Notes: generated by a model not told the origin, from the letters alone. A stretch of DNA of 64,000 nt from Mytilus edulis (GCF_963676685.1 NC_092353.1:12735734-12799733), one strand, 5' to 3'. Shown: positions 47,096 to 60,185, counted from the stretch's first letter. Program-made: numbers and translations.

Positions 47096-47274
47096 GGAAA
47101 AACCAGGAAATCAAATACCCATCAAAATACAATATTCCTTTGTTCCTTGAAAATTGGTACCCACAAAAAAAATAATGAAAGATGCAAAAACAACGAATAT
47201 AAATGTGTTTACATTCTTCGTTACCATGGTTATAGCATGAATATCCCTATTAATGACTAGAGAAACACATAATA

Positions 47275-47451
47275 TTATTTGATATTATTTAGTGACATAA
47301 AATCTTTGATTAACGTCCTGCGTTCTGGTTCCATAAGAATATCTTTAGGATTTGAATAGTATATTATAGCATTATCATCCTGATCAAGATCTTCATTATC
47401 TTTAAGTTTCTGGTAATGTTTTCTTGTCATTTCAAGTAATGTAAAGAAAAC
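47275..47451 (-). CDS. Terminal coding exon, unrecognised protein
   Basis: After a strong acceptor (TTATATTTTTCAG) the minus strand is open in phase 0 for 58 codons to a TAA. It reads VFFTLLEMTRKHYQKLKDN, an acidic stretch (EDLDQDD), then NPKDILMEPERRTLIKDFM. The charged helical character looks like a real C-terminus of an intracellular protein, but I do not recognise the family. Upstream exons are not certain. Confidence 0.5.
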   Translation of the reverse strand, partial: VFFTLLEMTRKHYQKLKDNEDLDQDDNAIIYYSNPKDILMEPERRTLIKDFMSLNNIK

Positions 47452-48655
47452 CTGAAAAATATAAATTAAATAAAAATATTATGGTGGAGTTTGGTGTATC
47501 CGCACAGTTACGACTTCTCTTTATTAAACTGATAAAACCATTAATCAGATAATATTGTGTGAAAACAATTCATTACATACTTTTTTTTCATATTTTGTAT
47601 GTATGGTTTCATCTTTAAGATTTTGTGTAATAAATGTAAAAAATTAGGGAAATCCTCATTCAGAGAATTCATCAAATGTCCAGTGACTTAGAGCATGCCT
47701 TTAAAAAAAAGATTTTTTTTTAATAATGGAAAAATTTATAGTACAAAATTAACATGATTAAGGTGAATTTGAACAAAACATAGTACAAGGATGCAGAGTA
47801 AAATTCATTTTAATCTGATTAAAATTTGATTTAAATGAAACAAATTTTATCTGATAATGTAATTTTTTTAATGGAAATTGGCTAAATATGGTTAGTTGTT
47901 GGATTGTTATAAATTTACTCTTGAAGTTAACAATTTTAATCTTTTCTGTCCCAATTATGAATACTTAAACAATATACAAGAACAATCTACTTGTGTAACT
48001 TTGCCGATATGTATAATCACGTAATACCCAATATCACTGGCGGCACAGACATTTGGGACTCCACTTTAAATAATTACATTAACTGATCAATTCATTAGCC
48101 TACAGGCTCTGGTTTCAACAGCTTCTTTCATTGAAATCATTTGATTTGTAGTTATAACATGTATAAGGTCAAATTTAATCTTCTTGCTCTTGACTTACAA
48201 TAAGACAATTGTGGTACAGTACTATAAAATTATAAATAAATAAAAATGAAGAATTGCCTCCTGTATGCTGAGTGATTTTTCTGACGTAGTCGGTATTCGT
48301 TTCGGTTTGTGCCCTTTGAACTTAAGGACGCTTAACTACATTTTGTATGGCAACAGAATATGCATGCTCGAAAATCTTTTCTGTGATTGGACAAAATGCT
48401 GTCATGGTGGGTGATTTGGTTGTGTTTGAAAAAACGTCTCGTTAATTATATCGTGATGAAAAGCAAGTGAAAAACTATAAACATTTGAACTAGATCTCAC
48501 AAAGATTTATATTTTTAAAATAATTGTTTCTCCGCATGTGAGATTTCCGCGGGTTTTGGTGAATGTAAACAGAAAGATACGAGGACCGAGTAAACTGAAC
48601 ACAAACAGAGAAAACGTTATTTAAATGGAAAATCACTTATAACTGAGAGCAGAAT
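47452..48655. other. Intron or intergenic
   Basis: AT-rich to about 48200. The 48250-48620 part is less AT-rich (TTCTGACGTAGTCGGTATTC, CGCGGGTTTTGGTGAATG) but no exon was established. Confidence 0.35.
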
Positions 48656-49440
48656 AAAAAAGGAAAAAACCAATTTTCCTCTTTTTTCACTCTAATTTCT
48701 AACAAGTGCAATTAGAGGCTAAATTTGGACCAGAACGTAATAAATTTATTCTATAACCCATGTATTTGAGAAAAAATCATGAAAAACAAAGACAATTCTG
48801 TTATATTAGTATTTATTTGTTACATTTCAAAATAAATTTATACTGAATTCTGCACTTAGATGTCCATTTTTAGTCAACTCTCTGTAAAGGATGCAACATA
48901 GAATAAATATATTCTAAATGCATGGTGCTTTATGTATATGATCATTTATAAAATAAATTTATTATATAGAGCCTTAATATCTGTTATTAGTTCGAGAAAA
49001 TCATAGAATAAATTTATTCTACATTTAATGTGATTTATGATTATAATAATATATAAAATAAAATTTATTTTGAAAGTAAAGTAATCTGTATGGTGAGGTT
49101 GAGACACAGAATAAAATTATTCTATGTTCAATGTGATTTTTGTCTTGTATAATAATATATAAATTAAATTTATTCTGAAAGTAAAGTTAATATATTAAGG
49201 TGGAGACACAGAATAAACTTATTCTACATTCAATGTGGATTAAAAGTATTATGATATATAAAATAAATTTATTTTGATAGTACAGTAATTATGTTAAGGT
49301 TGAGACACAGAATAAATTTATTCTGGTTATAAAAATATATAAAATTTGTTTAGGAAAAAATACACTGATCTGTATGATTTGTTTAGGCTACATAGAATAA
49401 TTTTATTTTAAACCAGCGGTGTTTTTGATAATATTTTATA
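48656..49440 (+). repeat. Palindrome-rich element, left copy
   Basis: From AAAAAAGGAAAAAACCAATT onward this matches the reverse complement of 63455-62200 over the unique head (AATTAGAGGC, AACGTAATAAATTTATTCTA, ATCATGAAAAACAAAGACAA) with only scattered differences. The rest is a degenerate series of 14-16-base palindromes of the type AGAATAAATTTATTCT and AAAATAAATTTATTTT at irregular spacing. Confidence 0.85.
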
Positions 49441-49811
49441 TGTTCACATAATTTTACCTTGAAAATACATTTAGGTCAGAAAAAAATGTGTTCCTATATA
49501 ATTTTCTATCTTTCATGTCTATTTACATGTAAGATTCATAAACATGTATTTTATTAGAAGTTGTGATGTGACTGTTTATAAACCCAACTTAAGACAATGC
49601 ATATATCTGCTATCAACAATGCAAAAGGACACTCCCCTTGAAATATGAAAACATCAATTTCTTCAGCTGATTTTGTTATGTGGGACTGAGTAGAAATACT
49701 GTGCAGCAATTTAAAAAAAAAAAAAAATATCAATATATAAATGTAAAATAAACAGATAAGAAATAGTAAAAGTTCAACAGGTTTTTCTTAAATTGAAAAT
49801 ATATCTGTTTT

Positions 49812-49883
49812 TTAAAACATGTCTCTCTCTGTAGATGCACGTGCTAAAAATTGTCTTTTTTCTTGCTTCTGGATAGGCCTGGT
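49812..49883 (-). CDS. Candidate terminal exon, 23 residues
   Basis: After an acceptor (TTATTTCTTTCAG) the minus strand reads TRPIQKQEKRQFLARASTER then DMF and stops. It starts in phase 0, the same phase as the exon at 47451, so the two could be alternative last exons of one gene or belong to different genes. The composition (basic, then RASTER) is protein-like. No family recognised. Confidence 0.35.
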   Translation of the reverse strand, partial: TRPIQKQEKRQFLARASTERDMF

Positions 49884-50059
49884 CTGAAAGAAATAACGAC
49901 AAATTCAAAACAGTTTCAAATATTTTTAGTAACCATACCAAAATTTATAATCTTTAATAAAGAAATTGTCTGTCTTTCTTTTAATCTTACTTATGACAAT
50001 GTATGATGTCCATTTTGCTTATATAATATTATTCACTCTCTTTATTGTAACTAATAATA

Positions 50060-50178
50060 ATTTTTAGTCTTCCTCTGTGTTGAAGTCCGTACTTTGACCT
50101 ATAATGATTTACTTTTTTAAATTGTGATTTGGATGGAGAGTTGTCTCATTGGCACCTATACCACATCTTATATCTATT
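50060..50178 (+). repeat. Dispersed mussel repeat, family A, short copy
   Basis: AGTCCGTACTTTGACCTATA and GGAGAGTTGTCTCATTGGCA end a truncated family A copy. Confidence 0.75.
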
Positions 50179-50339
50179 GCCTCTGGATACAGCAAGATAA
50201 AGATGGCTATGCTATGCACTTGAACAGTAATTATTGAATTTTAATTTATACAATAAATGGATTAATTTACAGTAACTAATTAAACTTTTACAATTTAAAA
50301 GTCAACAATCTATCAAATTAAAACCTCATTATTACATAC

Positions 50340-50423
50340 CTAATCTTCATCTTCAGAAACACTGAATAAGTCAGGACTGAATAATAATCTAGTCTTTTTT
50401 GCTGGTGTTTCATAACAGTTTTC
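50340..50423 (-). CDS. Candidate terminal exon, acidic C-terminus
   Basis: The minus strand reads ENCYETPAKKTRLLFSPDLF then SVSEDED and ends in TAG, directly followed by a donor-like GTATGT. Several AGs (GTAGAGTGAG) could serve as acceptor; only the last keeps this frame free of the TGA just upstream. The SP, KK and acidic tail make it protein-like. No matching upstream exon was found. Confidence 0.3.
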   Translation of the reverse strand, partial: ENCYETPAKKTRLLFSPDLFSVSEDED

Positions 50424-50744
50424 TCACTCTACAAGAAATATTTGAAGTTTAAAATGCAGGAACACTTACTCTGTTATTGTTTTTCTTCAGGCATATTTCT
50501 TTATTTTTTATCAGGATTGGCATGTATCATTCCCAACTTCCTGAATATGCATGTAATATTTGCCATTGGACATTCAGCCAGTAATGATCAATCAATCAAT
50601 CAATCATAGTCTTTAAACAGATGAGTGGTTCATGCCTAGGAGACAGCGAACTGAATACACAAATAACAATTAAAATCAGGTTTCATTAAGTCTTAAACAA
50701 AACACAGGACTGGTGTTAACAATACTTTTACCTATCCCAATTAA

Positions 50745-50930
50745 CATACCAGAAAACAAGTAAGACATGTTCCAAAAGGAACAGCAGCTTCCTCAGGTAA
50801 AAATGTGAGTAATGTACCCAACACATTCTCCTTTCAACAAAATATTCATTTTCCTCTCAAAACGTTAAAGATGCGCGTTCAGCACTCTGATACAAAAATA
50901 TATTGAAATTTAGGTACATGTACTTTAGTC
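50745..50930. repeat. Dispersed repeat fragment
   Basis: GGAACAGCAGCTTCCTCAGG with CACATTCTCCTTTCAACAAA and GATGCGCGTTCAGC is text I recognise as repetitive in mussels. Confidence 0.5.
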
Positions 50931-50939
50931 AACACTTTA

Positions 50940-51765
50940 CACATTTTATTACCAAAATATGAGTGCAAATGTCTCGCCTTTGTCTTACTTATCATTGAAA
51001 TCATATTGAAAGTCTTTAGTACAATTATCAGGTATACTTAACTTTATCAATGCACAACTTACTACAATGTATGACACAACTAAAAATTGTCCAATGAACC
51101 ATAAAAATGAAGTCGAAGTCAATTGAGACCTGTCAGACGGACATTTCCAGCTGACAATGATTCCATACATGATACACCCTATATAGTGGTCTTACTGCTT
51201 AAAGTATCTGAGAAATTGACCAAACCACAAACACTATACATTGACCAATGAACCATGACATTGAGGCCAAGGTCAGACGGAACTTGTCGGGTGGATATGT
51301 ACACCTTGCATTCATTTCAACAATTCATACACCAAATATAAATGACTTACCAGTTATAGTATCTAGATACGGTCTTGCTTAAGTTACTTTATTTTTGATA
51401 ACTGATCCATGGAATAAGGTCGAGGTCAGGTTAACCCTACATGTACCTAGCTGACGAACATGTAAATGTTGCTAGGAACCCATATACCAAACAAAGTTAT
51501 CATATTACTCATAATAAGTGAGTTTTTCATTTAACAAAACAAAATGTATCAAGCAGTTACTGAACCATAAAAAATGAGGTTGTCGGGACAATGACATATG
51601 ACAGACGGAAATTTCGTAACATAAGGTATGAAGCATTTAGATTGTCTATTTACTTATAAAATATAATGCTTCAAACAAATAGTGTACACCATCGTCGCCG
51701 CCGTTGCTTGGTTGCAATACCTACCATGCCATGTCTCGCAGACAGGCGGAAAAAAAACCCAAATC
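50940..51765 (+). repeat. Dispersed mussel element with internal repeats of about 150 bp
   Basis: Repeated phrases (CAATGAACCAT, GAGGTC(A)AGGTCAG, ACAGACGGA, TACACC(T)TGCA) recur at 51097, 51245 and 51410. The right end carries GTCGCCGCC and ATGTCTCGCAGACAGGCGGA. The short ORF at 50985-51170 lies within it. No gene. Confidence 0.7.
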
Positions 51766-52297
51766 ACTGCACAACAGACATTAACGTTTCATATAAACCT
51801 CTGAAGAAAGAGATACCTTTCTGAGAATTTTTTTTTCCCTGAAAGGACCCTTTAATTTGTATTCATGCTGGACTATATTTTTTCCAGAGTTTAATCGTTA
51901 ATACACATGATATATATGCTACACTTTTACTATTTTATATAATATTTATGAAAAATTTACTGTTGTTAAAGTGTGTACATTTCCCTCGAGATACAATGTA
52001 TATTATTTACCATTTAAAATTCCTTGCAGTCAGAATTAATACATTTTTTTTTTAAATTATTCGAAAATGCCTGCCCATAACAAGTATTAATTTGATGACC
52101 ATTCGGGCATTCATTTGAGAAGAAAGATTCGACTGAAGTGGTTTTTTTTCAGGGAGCTAGGTTCTTTAAGTTCGAAAAGGACATCTGTGGTCTACTAAAA
52201 CAGTGCATAGTTATGAAAATTTGTCAACAGAAGGCATGAAAGGCTTATAATATCTATGTTTATATATAAATACATAAAATATAAAATAGATACTTAC
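51766..52297. other. Non-coding
   Basis: AT-rich, no gene or recognised repeat. Confidence 0.35.
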
Positions 52298-52461
52298 AGA
52301 CTTCTGTTGTCTATCCTGATATGTTCCTGGTGCCGTTTCAACCACGACAAATACAATACACAAACGGACATTGAATCGTCGCTCCTAATCTTTGAATAAC
52401 ATTTGAAACAGACGGCCTTTCCTCCATGTACTAACTCGAATAATTCAGCGCCCCCTATCCA
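52298..52461 (-). other. Candidate first exon, minus strand
   Basis: A strong donor (AGTCTGTAAGTATC) at 52297 follows about 160 bases that stay open on the minus strand and are GC-richer than the surroundings. The frame reads HGGKAVCFKCYSKIRSDDSM then SVCVLYLSWLKRHQEH, including a C-x2-C pair. An in-frame ATG gives MSVCVLYLSW. It fits a first exon of the gene or genes with exons at 47-50 kb, but no downstream exon matches its phase, so it could equally be 5' UTR. Confidence 0.35.
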
Positions 52462-53455
52462 CTACTTTTCTCGAGGAAATGGTTCATGGAGTGATCGAAG
52501 TGATCGTAATATATTAAAATACTGGATTATTCGGGTTATCTATGTACTGACAAATATATTAAGATAGAGTCAAATGCACACGCTGTGAATTTATTATGTA
52601 ATTTCCGTCGTTTGTTTGTCATTATCTATCGTGCGAAATTTTACATTCGGATGTTTATAATTTATTAGGTTTATTGACCACGATGGCCACAGTATGTGGT
52701 CATTAAAATATGATATAGGTAATTAGCATATGATAACAAATCGTGTTCGAAGAAAGAATCGGAAGATTTTATATTACAATTATCTTTTTCGTTTAGTTCT
52801 TAAAATTAAAAATCATTTACGTTATTAAAAAAAATCAGTTTTGAATATACCAATATTTTTTTTTTGTATAGGAACACTATTTATTCCATAGAAAAACAAA
52901 AGAATATTGGGTATCGATCCGTGACACAAAATGAATATAAGCACATTATTATAAAACACATACACAAAATAAGCAAAGGAACGAGCTTTAATTGCTCAAA
53001 GTCACATTAAACCTTCAACATGCAACAAAAAGGATCTCACCACACTGCAAATGTAAGAACAGCCAGAGCGAAATAGTTTGCAAAAACAATTTGAATAGAC
53101 TTCGTAAGATGTAACACCACCATTTTGGGCACGTTCAAAAAGGAAAGAAGTACGTATTTAAAACAAATTAAGTAGTTCTTACGTATTTAAATCAAACTTT
53201 ATTATATGCAGAATATTTTTTTGTAAGTTATATAGATATCAAATGAAAGGGTAAGGATTGCTGATCCTTGTAGAACACACACATTTGACAGATGAATACA
53301 AATGATACAAATAGTTATGAATTAATTCTATAAAATTGAGGGCGTATATTGCCTGTTACTCAGATATGTAGTACCTAGTTTGGTGAATCTAAAGTTATAA
53401 TATAATGAGTACAGTCTGATGTGTAAATAATGGTATACTTATCCCCCATATATAT
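52462..53455. other. Non-coding
   Basis: AT-rich, no gene seen. Confidence 0.35.
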
Positions 53456-53459
53456 ATTT

Positions 53460-53870
53460 GCATGCTGTTTTTTTTGTGTTGACGTCCGAAATACTGCACT
53501 GTAGACTTACAGTTAGGGTTTTTGTGCTTGTGAGAGAAACATGTTTAACCCCGCCACATTATTTATGTATGTGCCTGTCCCAAGTCAGGAGCCTGTAATT
53601 CAGTGGTTGTCGTTTGTTTATCTATGGTTTATGTGTTACATATTTTTTTTTCGTTCATTTTTTTACATAAATAAAGCCGTTAGTTTTCTCGCTTGAATTG
53701 TTTTACATTGTCTTATCGGGGCCTATTATAGCTGACTGTGCGGTGTGGGCTTTGTCCATTGTTGAAGGCCGTACGGTGACCTATAGTTGTTGATGTCTGT
53801 GTCATTTTGGTCTTTTGTGGATAGTTGTCTCATTGGCAATCATACCACATCTTCTTTTTTATATTAGCTT
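53460..53870 (+). repeat. Dispersed mussel repeat, family A, long copy
   Basis: Contains AACCCCGCCACATTATTTATG, TGTCCCAAGTCAGGAGCC, GGCCGTACGGTGACCTATAG and CATTGGCAATCATACCACA. It is close to the copy at 497-910, so it is fairly young. Confidence 0.85.
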
Positions 53871-54313
53871 ATTGTTTCTGCTTTCCGTAAAAAAAAGAAT
53901 GGCTTTTCCATGATATTATATGTTACATTGCTCCTACCAAACAAATAATGAAGGTTAAGAAAACATTCGTTTATATGTAATGAAAGCATTTGAAGACTTA
54001 TGTACGATTTAAGTTAGAATAATGTGTCTTGGCAGAGTGGCATGTCTTCTTACAAAGTTATTTGTATCTTCTGAAAAAAACGCGTCAAAAAATCTGACGC
54101 AGTTTGTCTAGTACAAAACGTGTAAATAACATAAAGCATGTTGTCATTCTGGGTGTATGTATGTAAAAGCTACCACTGGACATCAGACATCGTTATTATC
54201 GTCATCCTCATCATTCTTTATATATATATATAAATAATGATCGGAGTATCTTATGGTAAAAAGGGACATAAAAAAGTGGTTAAAACTTTGCTCCATCATG
54301 GTTATCAATCTAA
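53871..54313. other. Non-coding
   Basis: AT-rich flank of the palindromic element, nothing recognised. Confidence 0.35.
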
Positions 54314-54761
54314 ATAGAATCATATTCAAAACAGTGTAGCTGTGGCCATTGATTAACAACCTTAAATTATCCCATTGACTGGGGCAGATTATGTGAACGT
54401 TTGTCTGTAACAACCGCTGCTCACTATGTACTTGTTAAAGGCACTTAAACTGTGGGGTCACAAAAGGTTCTCAACACCTAAATAAAGAAATTAGAAAAAC
54501 TAATCAGGAATAACACGATGTTTTGATTTATATCAATAATATAAATCAAAACATAAAGTTATTCCTGATTAATTTTTCGAACTATTTTAATATTAAAGGC
54601 GTTAAGAACCTTTGGTGACCCCACAGTTTAAATTCTATAATAAGTAAGTAGTGAGCAGTTGTCGTTACAGACACACGTTCACCTAATCTGCCCCAGTCAA
54701 TGGGATAATTTAAGGTTGTCAATCAATGGCCACAGCTACACTGTTTTGAATATGATTCTAT
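54314..54761. mobile_element. 448-bp near-perfect palindrome (foldback MITE)
   Basis: Arms of about 220 bases (ATAGAATCATATTCAAAACA at the left, its complement at the right) meet at a short loop near 54536 (GATTTATATCAATAATATAAATC). Inside, CTGGGGCAGATTA and GGGGTCAC blocks are mirrored. The arms differ at a few positions and small gaps. No coding capacity. Confidence 0.9.
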
Positions 54762-55585
54762 ATATAATTCTCTAATTTCGTTATCCTCTTATAAAATACA
54801 AGCACTATCATGGTTCTGGAATGATTTATCCGGGCTATTGTTTCATATGTAAATTTTAAAATAATAAATGGCGAATTAACTAAAAATATATATAAACTAT
54901 GAAAGAACGAAGCACTTACTTCAAAGCTGATTAAACCCGCGGGGATTTCAAGAAAGCTTTTTACACAAGACAAAGTCAATGAAGAGATTTCATTACGAAC
55001 CTATCTTCTGGATTTATTCTTATTTTGTTCAAGTCCTGAATATGCACGTAATTTTAGCCACAACACGTTCAGCAAACTTAAAAATCGTCTCCTTAAATTT
55101 TTTTTATCTGAAAACGATGAAAGCTAATTTAGTCGAGGGTTTCGTTGTATAATTAATCAAGCCCCCCCCCCCCCCGTAGTATCTTTGTCCGCACTGATGT
55201 CGTTTCCTGCTTCGACTCACTAAAAATCGAGGTATATTAGTCAAGTTACCGCCACTGGATATGAAGCATGTACAATGTACAGATTTATCATTAGCTTTGA
55301 AGAGAATGGGATACCAAACAACATATCCATATTTTTGTTTCGCCTATATATTTTTTCGCCTTAAAGTTCTTTTACATATTTTTAAATTGTTGAAATTTCT
55401 ATTACAATTAATGCACTTTTGATTATAAGTTGAAACAATATATATATAATTAATTATATATAATATTACCTTAAAAACACATGCAAGCGATTTTTAGTTT
55501 CTTGATCTTTTCGTTTTTAGGGGCCTGAGGTTGTGATGGTTCAAACCTCGCACATGGCAGTTGCGTTCAAAATTCAATCATAAAA
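54762..55585. other. Non-coding, C-run and possible SINE scrap
   Basis: A run of 14 C is at 55162-55175. Around 55520-55560, GAGGTTGTGATGGTTCAAACCTCGC resembles a Pol III B box of a tRNA-derived SINE, but the A box is not clear. Confidence 0.35.
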
Positions 55586-55589
55586 AATA

Positions 55590-55915
55590 AAGTTGAGAAT
55601 GGAAATGGGGAATGTGTTAAAAAGACAACAACCCGACCATAGCACAAACAACAGCAGAAGGTCACCAACAGGTCTTCAATGCAACGAGAAATTCCTGCAC
55701 CCGGAGGCGTCCTTCAGCTGGCCCCCAAACAAATATATATACTAGTTCAGTGATAATGAACGCCATACTAAACTCCAATTTGTACACAAGAAACTAAAAT
55801 TAAAAATAATACAAGACTAGCAAAGGCCAGAGGCTCCTGACTTGGGACAGGCGCAAAAATGCGGCGGGGTTAAACATGTTTATGGGATCTCAACCCCCCC
55901 CCCCCCTATATCTCT
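55590..55915 (-). repeat. Dispersed mussel repeat, family A, head plus body
   Basis: Joins the head block seen at 3430 (ATGGAAATGGGGAATGTGTT, CACTAGTTCAGTGATAATGAACGCC with small changes) to the body block (CTCCTGACTTGGGACAGGC, GGCGGGGTTAAACATG), ending in a C-run. Confidence 0.8.
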
Positions 55916-58375
55916 AGCCAATGTAGAAAAGTAAACGCATAACAACAGGCACATTAAAATTCAGTTCAACAGAAGTCCGAGTCTGATGTCAGAAGATGTA
56001 AACAAAGAAAATAAACAAAATGACAATAATATATATATAAATAACAACAGACTACTAGCAGTTAACTGACATGCCTGCTCCAGACTTCAATTAAACTGAT
56101 TGAAAGATTATGTCTTCATCATATGAATATCAGGCACAATCCTTCCCGTTAGTGGTTTAGTATCATTTATTTAGTAATGATTCTTTATGTCGTATATTCC
56201 GTTCCCTTTTCAGGAATGTGACCCACCGAATTATTACCGAGTTTGAAATAGCATGACCAATACGACGGGTGCCTCACGTGAAATTCTTCCCTATAGGGGT
56301 TTAGTATATTGATTGAATATAATTATCAGTTTTCACGACAAAAATCTTAGATTCTCTCTTGGCATTCCGGCTTTCTCCACCATTGCAGTTTGATAACCAC
56401 GAAATGAACAATATAATATTGTGCTGAAAGTTACGTTGAACACTAATAAATCGGTATTTCGGTTTTAGCACCCAGACTCAAGGCATAGGGTTTGAAGATC
56501 GATTGGAAAAAAGCAACCGTTTCTAATCACAATGTTTCATAATCAAAATAATGCTTTACTTTGAATACATGGAGGGCAAGGCCTTAACCTATATATACGT
56601 TCTCACAAGTACGAGGGTTAGGATGGGGTCAAATTTCAACCATTTTTCTCTTACTATTCTTTCTATTTTTTGTTCATTATTCTCTATTCTGTAAACCCCC
56701 ATCCGCAGCCTCAGGTATAGACGAAGTGTCATATATGTGGTCTAGTAATGTCAGCAGTGTGATCTGCACGTTTATCATTTTGTAGAAAAAGATGAACGGG
56801 TGGTGTTTATACATTGTTTTGATGTAAGATATGATACATCTTTTCTATAAAATCGATTGATTGACAGATTGTTGGTTGCTTAACGTGCAGTGTCAAATAG
56901 TTCATACATGCATGCACGGAACGAGAAGCTATTTTAAAACAATACATACCATGGGGAATACCTGTAATAAGGGTAGACCGGGATGAAGTGCGGTAAGCTT
57001 TTTATAAATCTTTAAAAACAAATAAAAGAAAGGATAAGACAAAATGGTACACATTCTCAAACGCCTATTTATCGGTAATAATACTTGAGGATCTTGTTGA
57101 AGTTGATAGAATATCGAATCATGGGACTGGGAAACGCTGAATAAAGGACAAAAAATATAGCATATACAAAAAAATATAAAGAATAGAAAATAAAAGGATG
57201 ATCGAATAGAGAATAATGAGCAAAATTATAAAGAATAGAAAAAATGTTTAAAAATTTTAAAAGAATACAAAATCGATGGACCATCCATCCAGACCATTAT
57301 ACTTTTGTAGTTGTCCATTTTTGATTAACTAATTTTTTTATTAGAATGATATAAAATGACCACATATTAATAACCTCTATGAAATGACACAGATTCAAAT
57401 AATTTACAATCTTCGATTTGTTTAATTCATGGTTAGCAAACAAGTGCCGCATATCTATCTGAAGTTGTTAAAATAATTATTGCTAATTATAACAAACGCG
57501 GCTTAACAGCCTTATCATTTTATGTAATGCACGCGTACGTTGATTGTAGGCCCCTAGTGTTACCACATGCCGAGAAGACTTCAAATGGAAACACAAGATA
57601 ATTAATGACAAGACGTAGGACACTGATCTGTAATTTTGTATGATATGATCACTTGGTATTTCTCTCTATGTACGTGCAATGAAGATGACAGACAAGTGGA
57701 AATTAAAAGGAGGAAAGACAAGTTGAACATAGACGGGATAGTTTTCCAGTTTCGTTTATGAAACATTCATCACAGTTCAAGAAATTGGAGGTTAGTTTTG
57801 CTCAGTATACTAGAGGTGGGATTAGGGGTGGGGTCAAGGATACTGGGATCCCCTCATAGATCCCCGACATATATGCTCAATGCATACTAGACGTTTTACA
57901 AGTCTCTGCGTATGCCCCTTTTCAAATCCTCGATCGATCTGCATCTGCGAATATCAATTTGCATATTTTTCTACGATATTACTATTACTAGATTTATTTC
58001 ACTTGACTGGGCGGAGTTTAAGAAGTTCGCTTATTTAAGACCAGTCCATCTATAAACAGGAGTTTTGGGATAAGATCATCAATGAAGTGTCCAGTTATTC
58101 GTCTGATATCATACACTCAGTTCTTTTGTATATGCGTTTGGTGACACTGATTAGTGATTAGAATTCAATAATAATTATAACGACAATCATCCTTATCACA
58201 CACATCTTCAAATAGACTGTCCTTATGCGAATTAAAACATAAGCTCCGCCCGATCAGTTGAAAAAACGTTGGTAAATATACATCAGAATATCGATCATTC
58301 CATAATAAACAAGAACAATTTGGAATATAACATTTATGGAACGCCACAACTGCCTATAATAACGATAATCATATC
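55916..58375. other. Non-coding
   Basis: No gene seen. The short open frame at 57069-57284 is AT-rich and featureless. Around 56600-56720 a family-like TTCTATTTTTTGTTCATTATTC block is mirrored at 57185-57240 as AGAATAGAAAA, a weak inverted repeat. Confidence 0.35.
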
Positions 58376-58376
58376 A

Positions 58377-58610
58377 TTAAGGAAGAGGTATTGGATATAA
58401 AGTACTAAATGGTGGCCCCATTGCCGGCAATGCTATTTTAGCAATTATCTCCTTAAAAAGCGCTTTTAATAAACTAATTATGGAAAAACTGCTGTTGTCT
58501 AATTGAAGCTCGATATCTATTTGCGATTTTACCGCACTCAAATATATATGGTCCCATGGCTTTTCTTGGTGAATTTTGGGTTTTTTCACGATACCTGACG
58601 ATTTCGCAGA
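58377..58610. other. Open on both strands, undecided
   Basis: The minus strand (KSQIDIELQLDNSSFSIISL) and the plus strand (VLNGGPIAGNAILAIISLKS) are both open across 58380-58505. Neither has good splice borders. It may be a decayed transposon segment. Confidence 0.25.
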
Positions 58611-59819
58611 AAAATTTCCCTAATTTTGAGCAACATAAAAAAAATATTTCCGGCCCTTCATACTATACATTTTTAAAGGACAATTTTGTGCTTGCATGAA
58701 ACTTCATTCATAATGCTTTCCAGAAGAAAAATATATAAAAGATATAACAACCAATCACAGAGAGCCATCTATTTTTATCTCTATGTCATGTTCCTTCATA
58801 AAATGGCTGCGCCCATGTAATTGTATTTGTTACATTGTTACCTATATCATGAAGCAAATTAAATTAAATGTTCATTCTATAACTAAATTTGACTATACTA
58901 CTCTGACAATTTGTTATATCACTAAGATAAATTTATATACTACAAGTGTGGACACAGATCAGTGTGGATAGTATGTTTGGATGTTTGACAGTGTTTTGTA
59001 AGACAAAAGAAGTTCTATGTTTTTCCCATAGGGTTCTATATTATTAACTATGTTGCATAATATGACAACCAACCTGAGCATTAGGAGAGTTGTATATTTT
59101 ATATTTAGTTTTTTATGTTCAAGACGGGCATACAAGAGCTCTAGACACTAATTGCATCAATTACCAAATGATTATGTCAGATAGAGTATGTTCCAAATTC
59201 TTGATTTTGGATATATTTTGAAGCTAGTAGAAGAGGAACACATAACAAGTTAATTTTTTCATGGTGTGATTTTTTTTTTTTATATTGAAGATGGTATCTG
59301 AAAACATGTATTTGCTTACTATTTGTATGGTTCTATTTATATTACTTTGTGGAGAATCAACATTATCATAAGTAAAAGATTTCGTTTAAATGTCGAAATT
59401 GTTTCTCAGATAAGAAGACATTTAATAGTTTTTAGTAATTAATTTACTCAGATTAGAAGATATTAGCAATGACAATGCCTGACATGATGCTTGGGGCTTA
59501 TTTAGTTTTATTGTTAATTACCCCCCCCCCCCTTTTTAAACATCCCTGGATCCGACTCTGAAGACTATTAATAATGTTTCTAATTGGTAATATCTCTGTA
59601 CCGTTGTACCTTATGGTTTATGAGAATAAAGATTATATTATATAACATTATTATTTACTACGGGTGAAAGTTGAAGTAATCTTTAAACATTTAAAAAATT
59701 AAATGTTCATCTTCTTTACGCTTAGTCTTAGAACAGCTGTTAGGACACACTATCTATGAAATTGTTGCATAGAAAGATGGAACATGTACGTATTATTTGA
59801 GCAAAAAGTGAAAGATACC
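58611..59819. other. Non-coding
   Basis: AT-rich; a run of 12 C at 59521-59532. No gene seen. Confidence 0.35.
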
Positions 59820-59937
59820 CAGGGGCGGGACCAGCCATTTTTAAAAGAGGGTTCTAAACATTTGTTCCAATTTAAAACCATTGATCGTCAAAAAACGGGC
59901 GTTCAAAGCACGGAACTCTAACTGGCTCCGCCACTGA
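59820..59937. mobile_element. Small MITE or SINE-like repeat, second copy
   Basis: AGGGGCGGGACCAGCCATTT at the left and CTGGCTCCGCCACTG at the right mark the same family as 21601-21782. Confidence 0.65.
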
Positions 59938-60185
59938 ATCCAAAGGATATTTATACTCATAAGTCTATGAAACAATAAAACACCATTGCGAAAAACAAAT
60001 AAAGTTAACGACCAATAGACTATTTTATGTAAAAAACTAGTTTTGAACATTTTCATTAGTACCTAAAGAACTGTACTCACACTCTTATGCAATCTGTTTG
60101 GCACACAGAATAATTGACAAAAAGTCTCCATCTTCATGGATAATATGACCATTTCAGTCAAAATATAATACGCTGTTCTTTATAG

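Noticed and set aside
55520-55560. tRNA gene
   Set aside because: Only a B-box-like GGTTCAAACC is seen; no A box or cloverleaf could be drawn.
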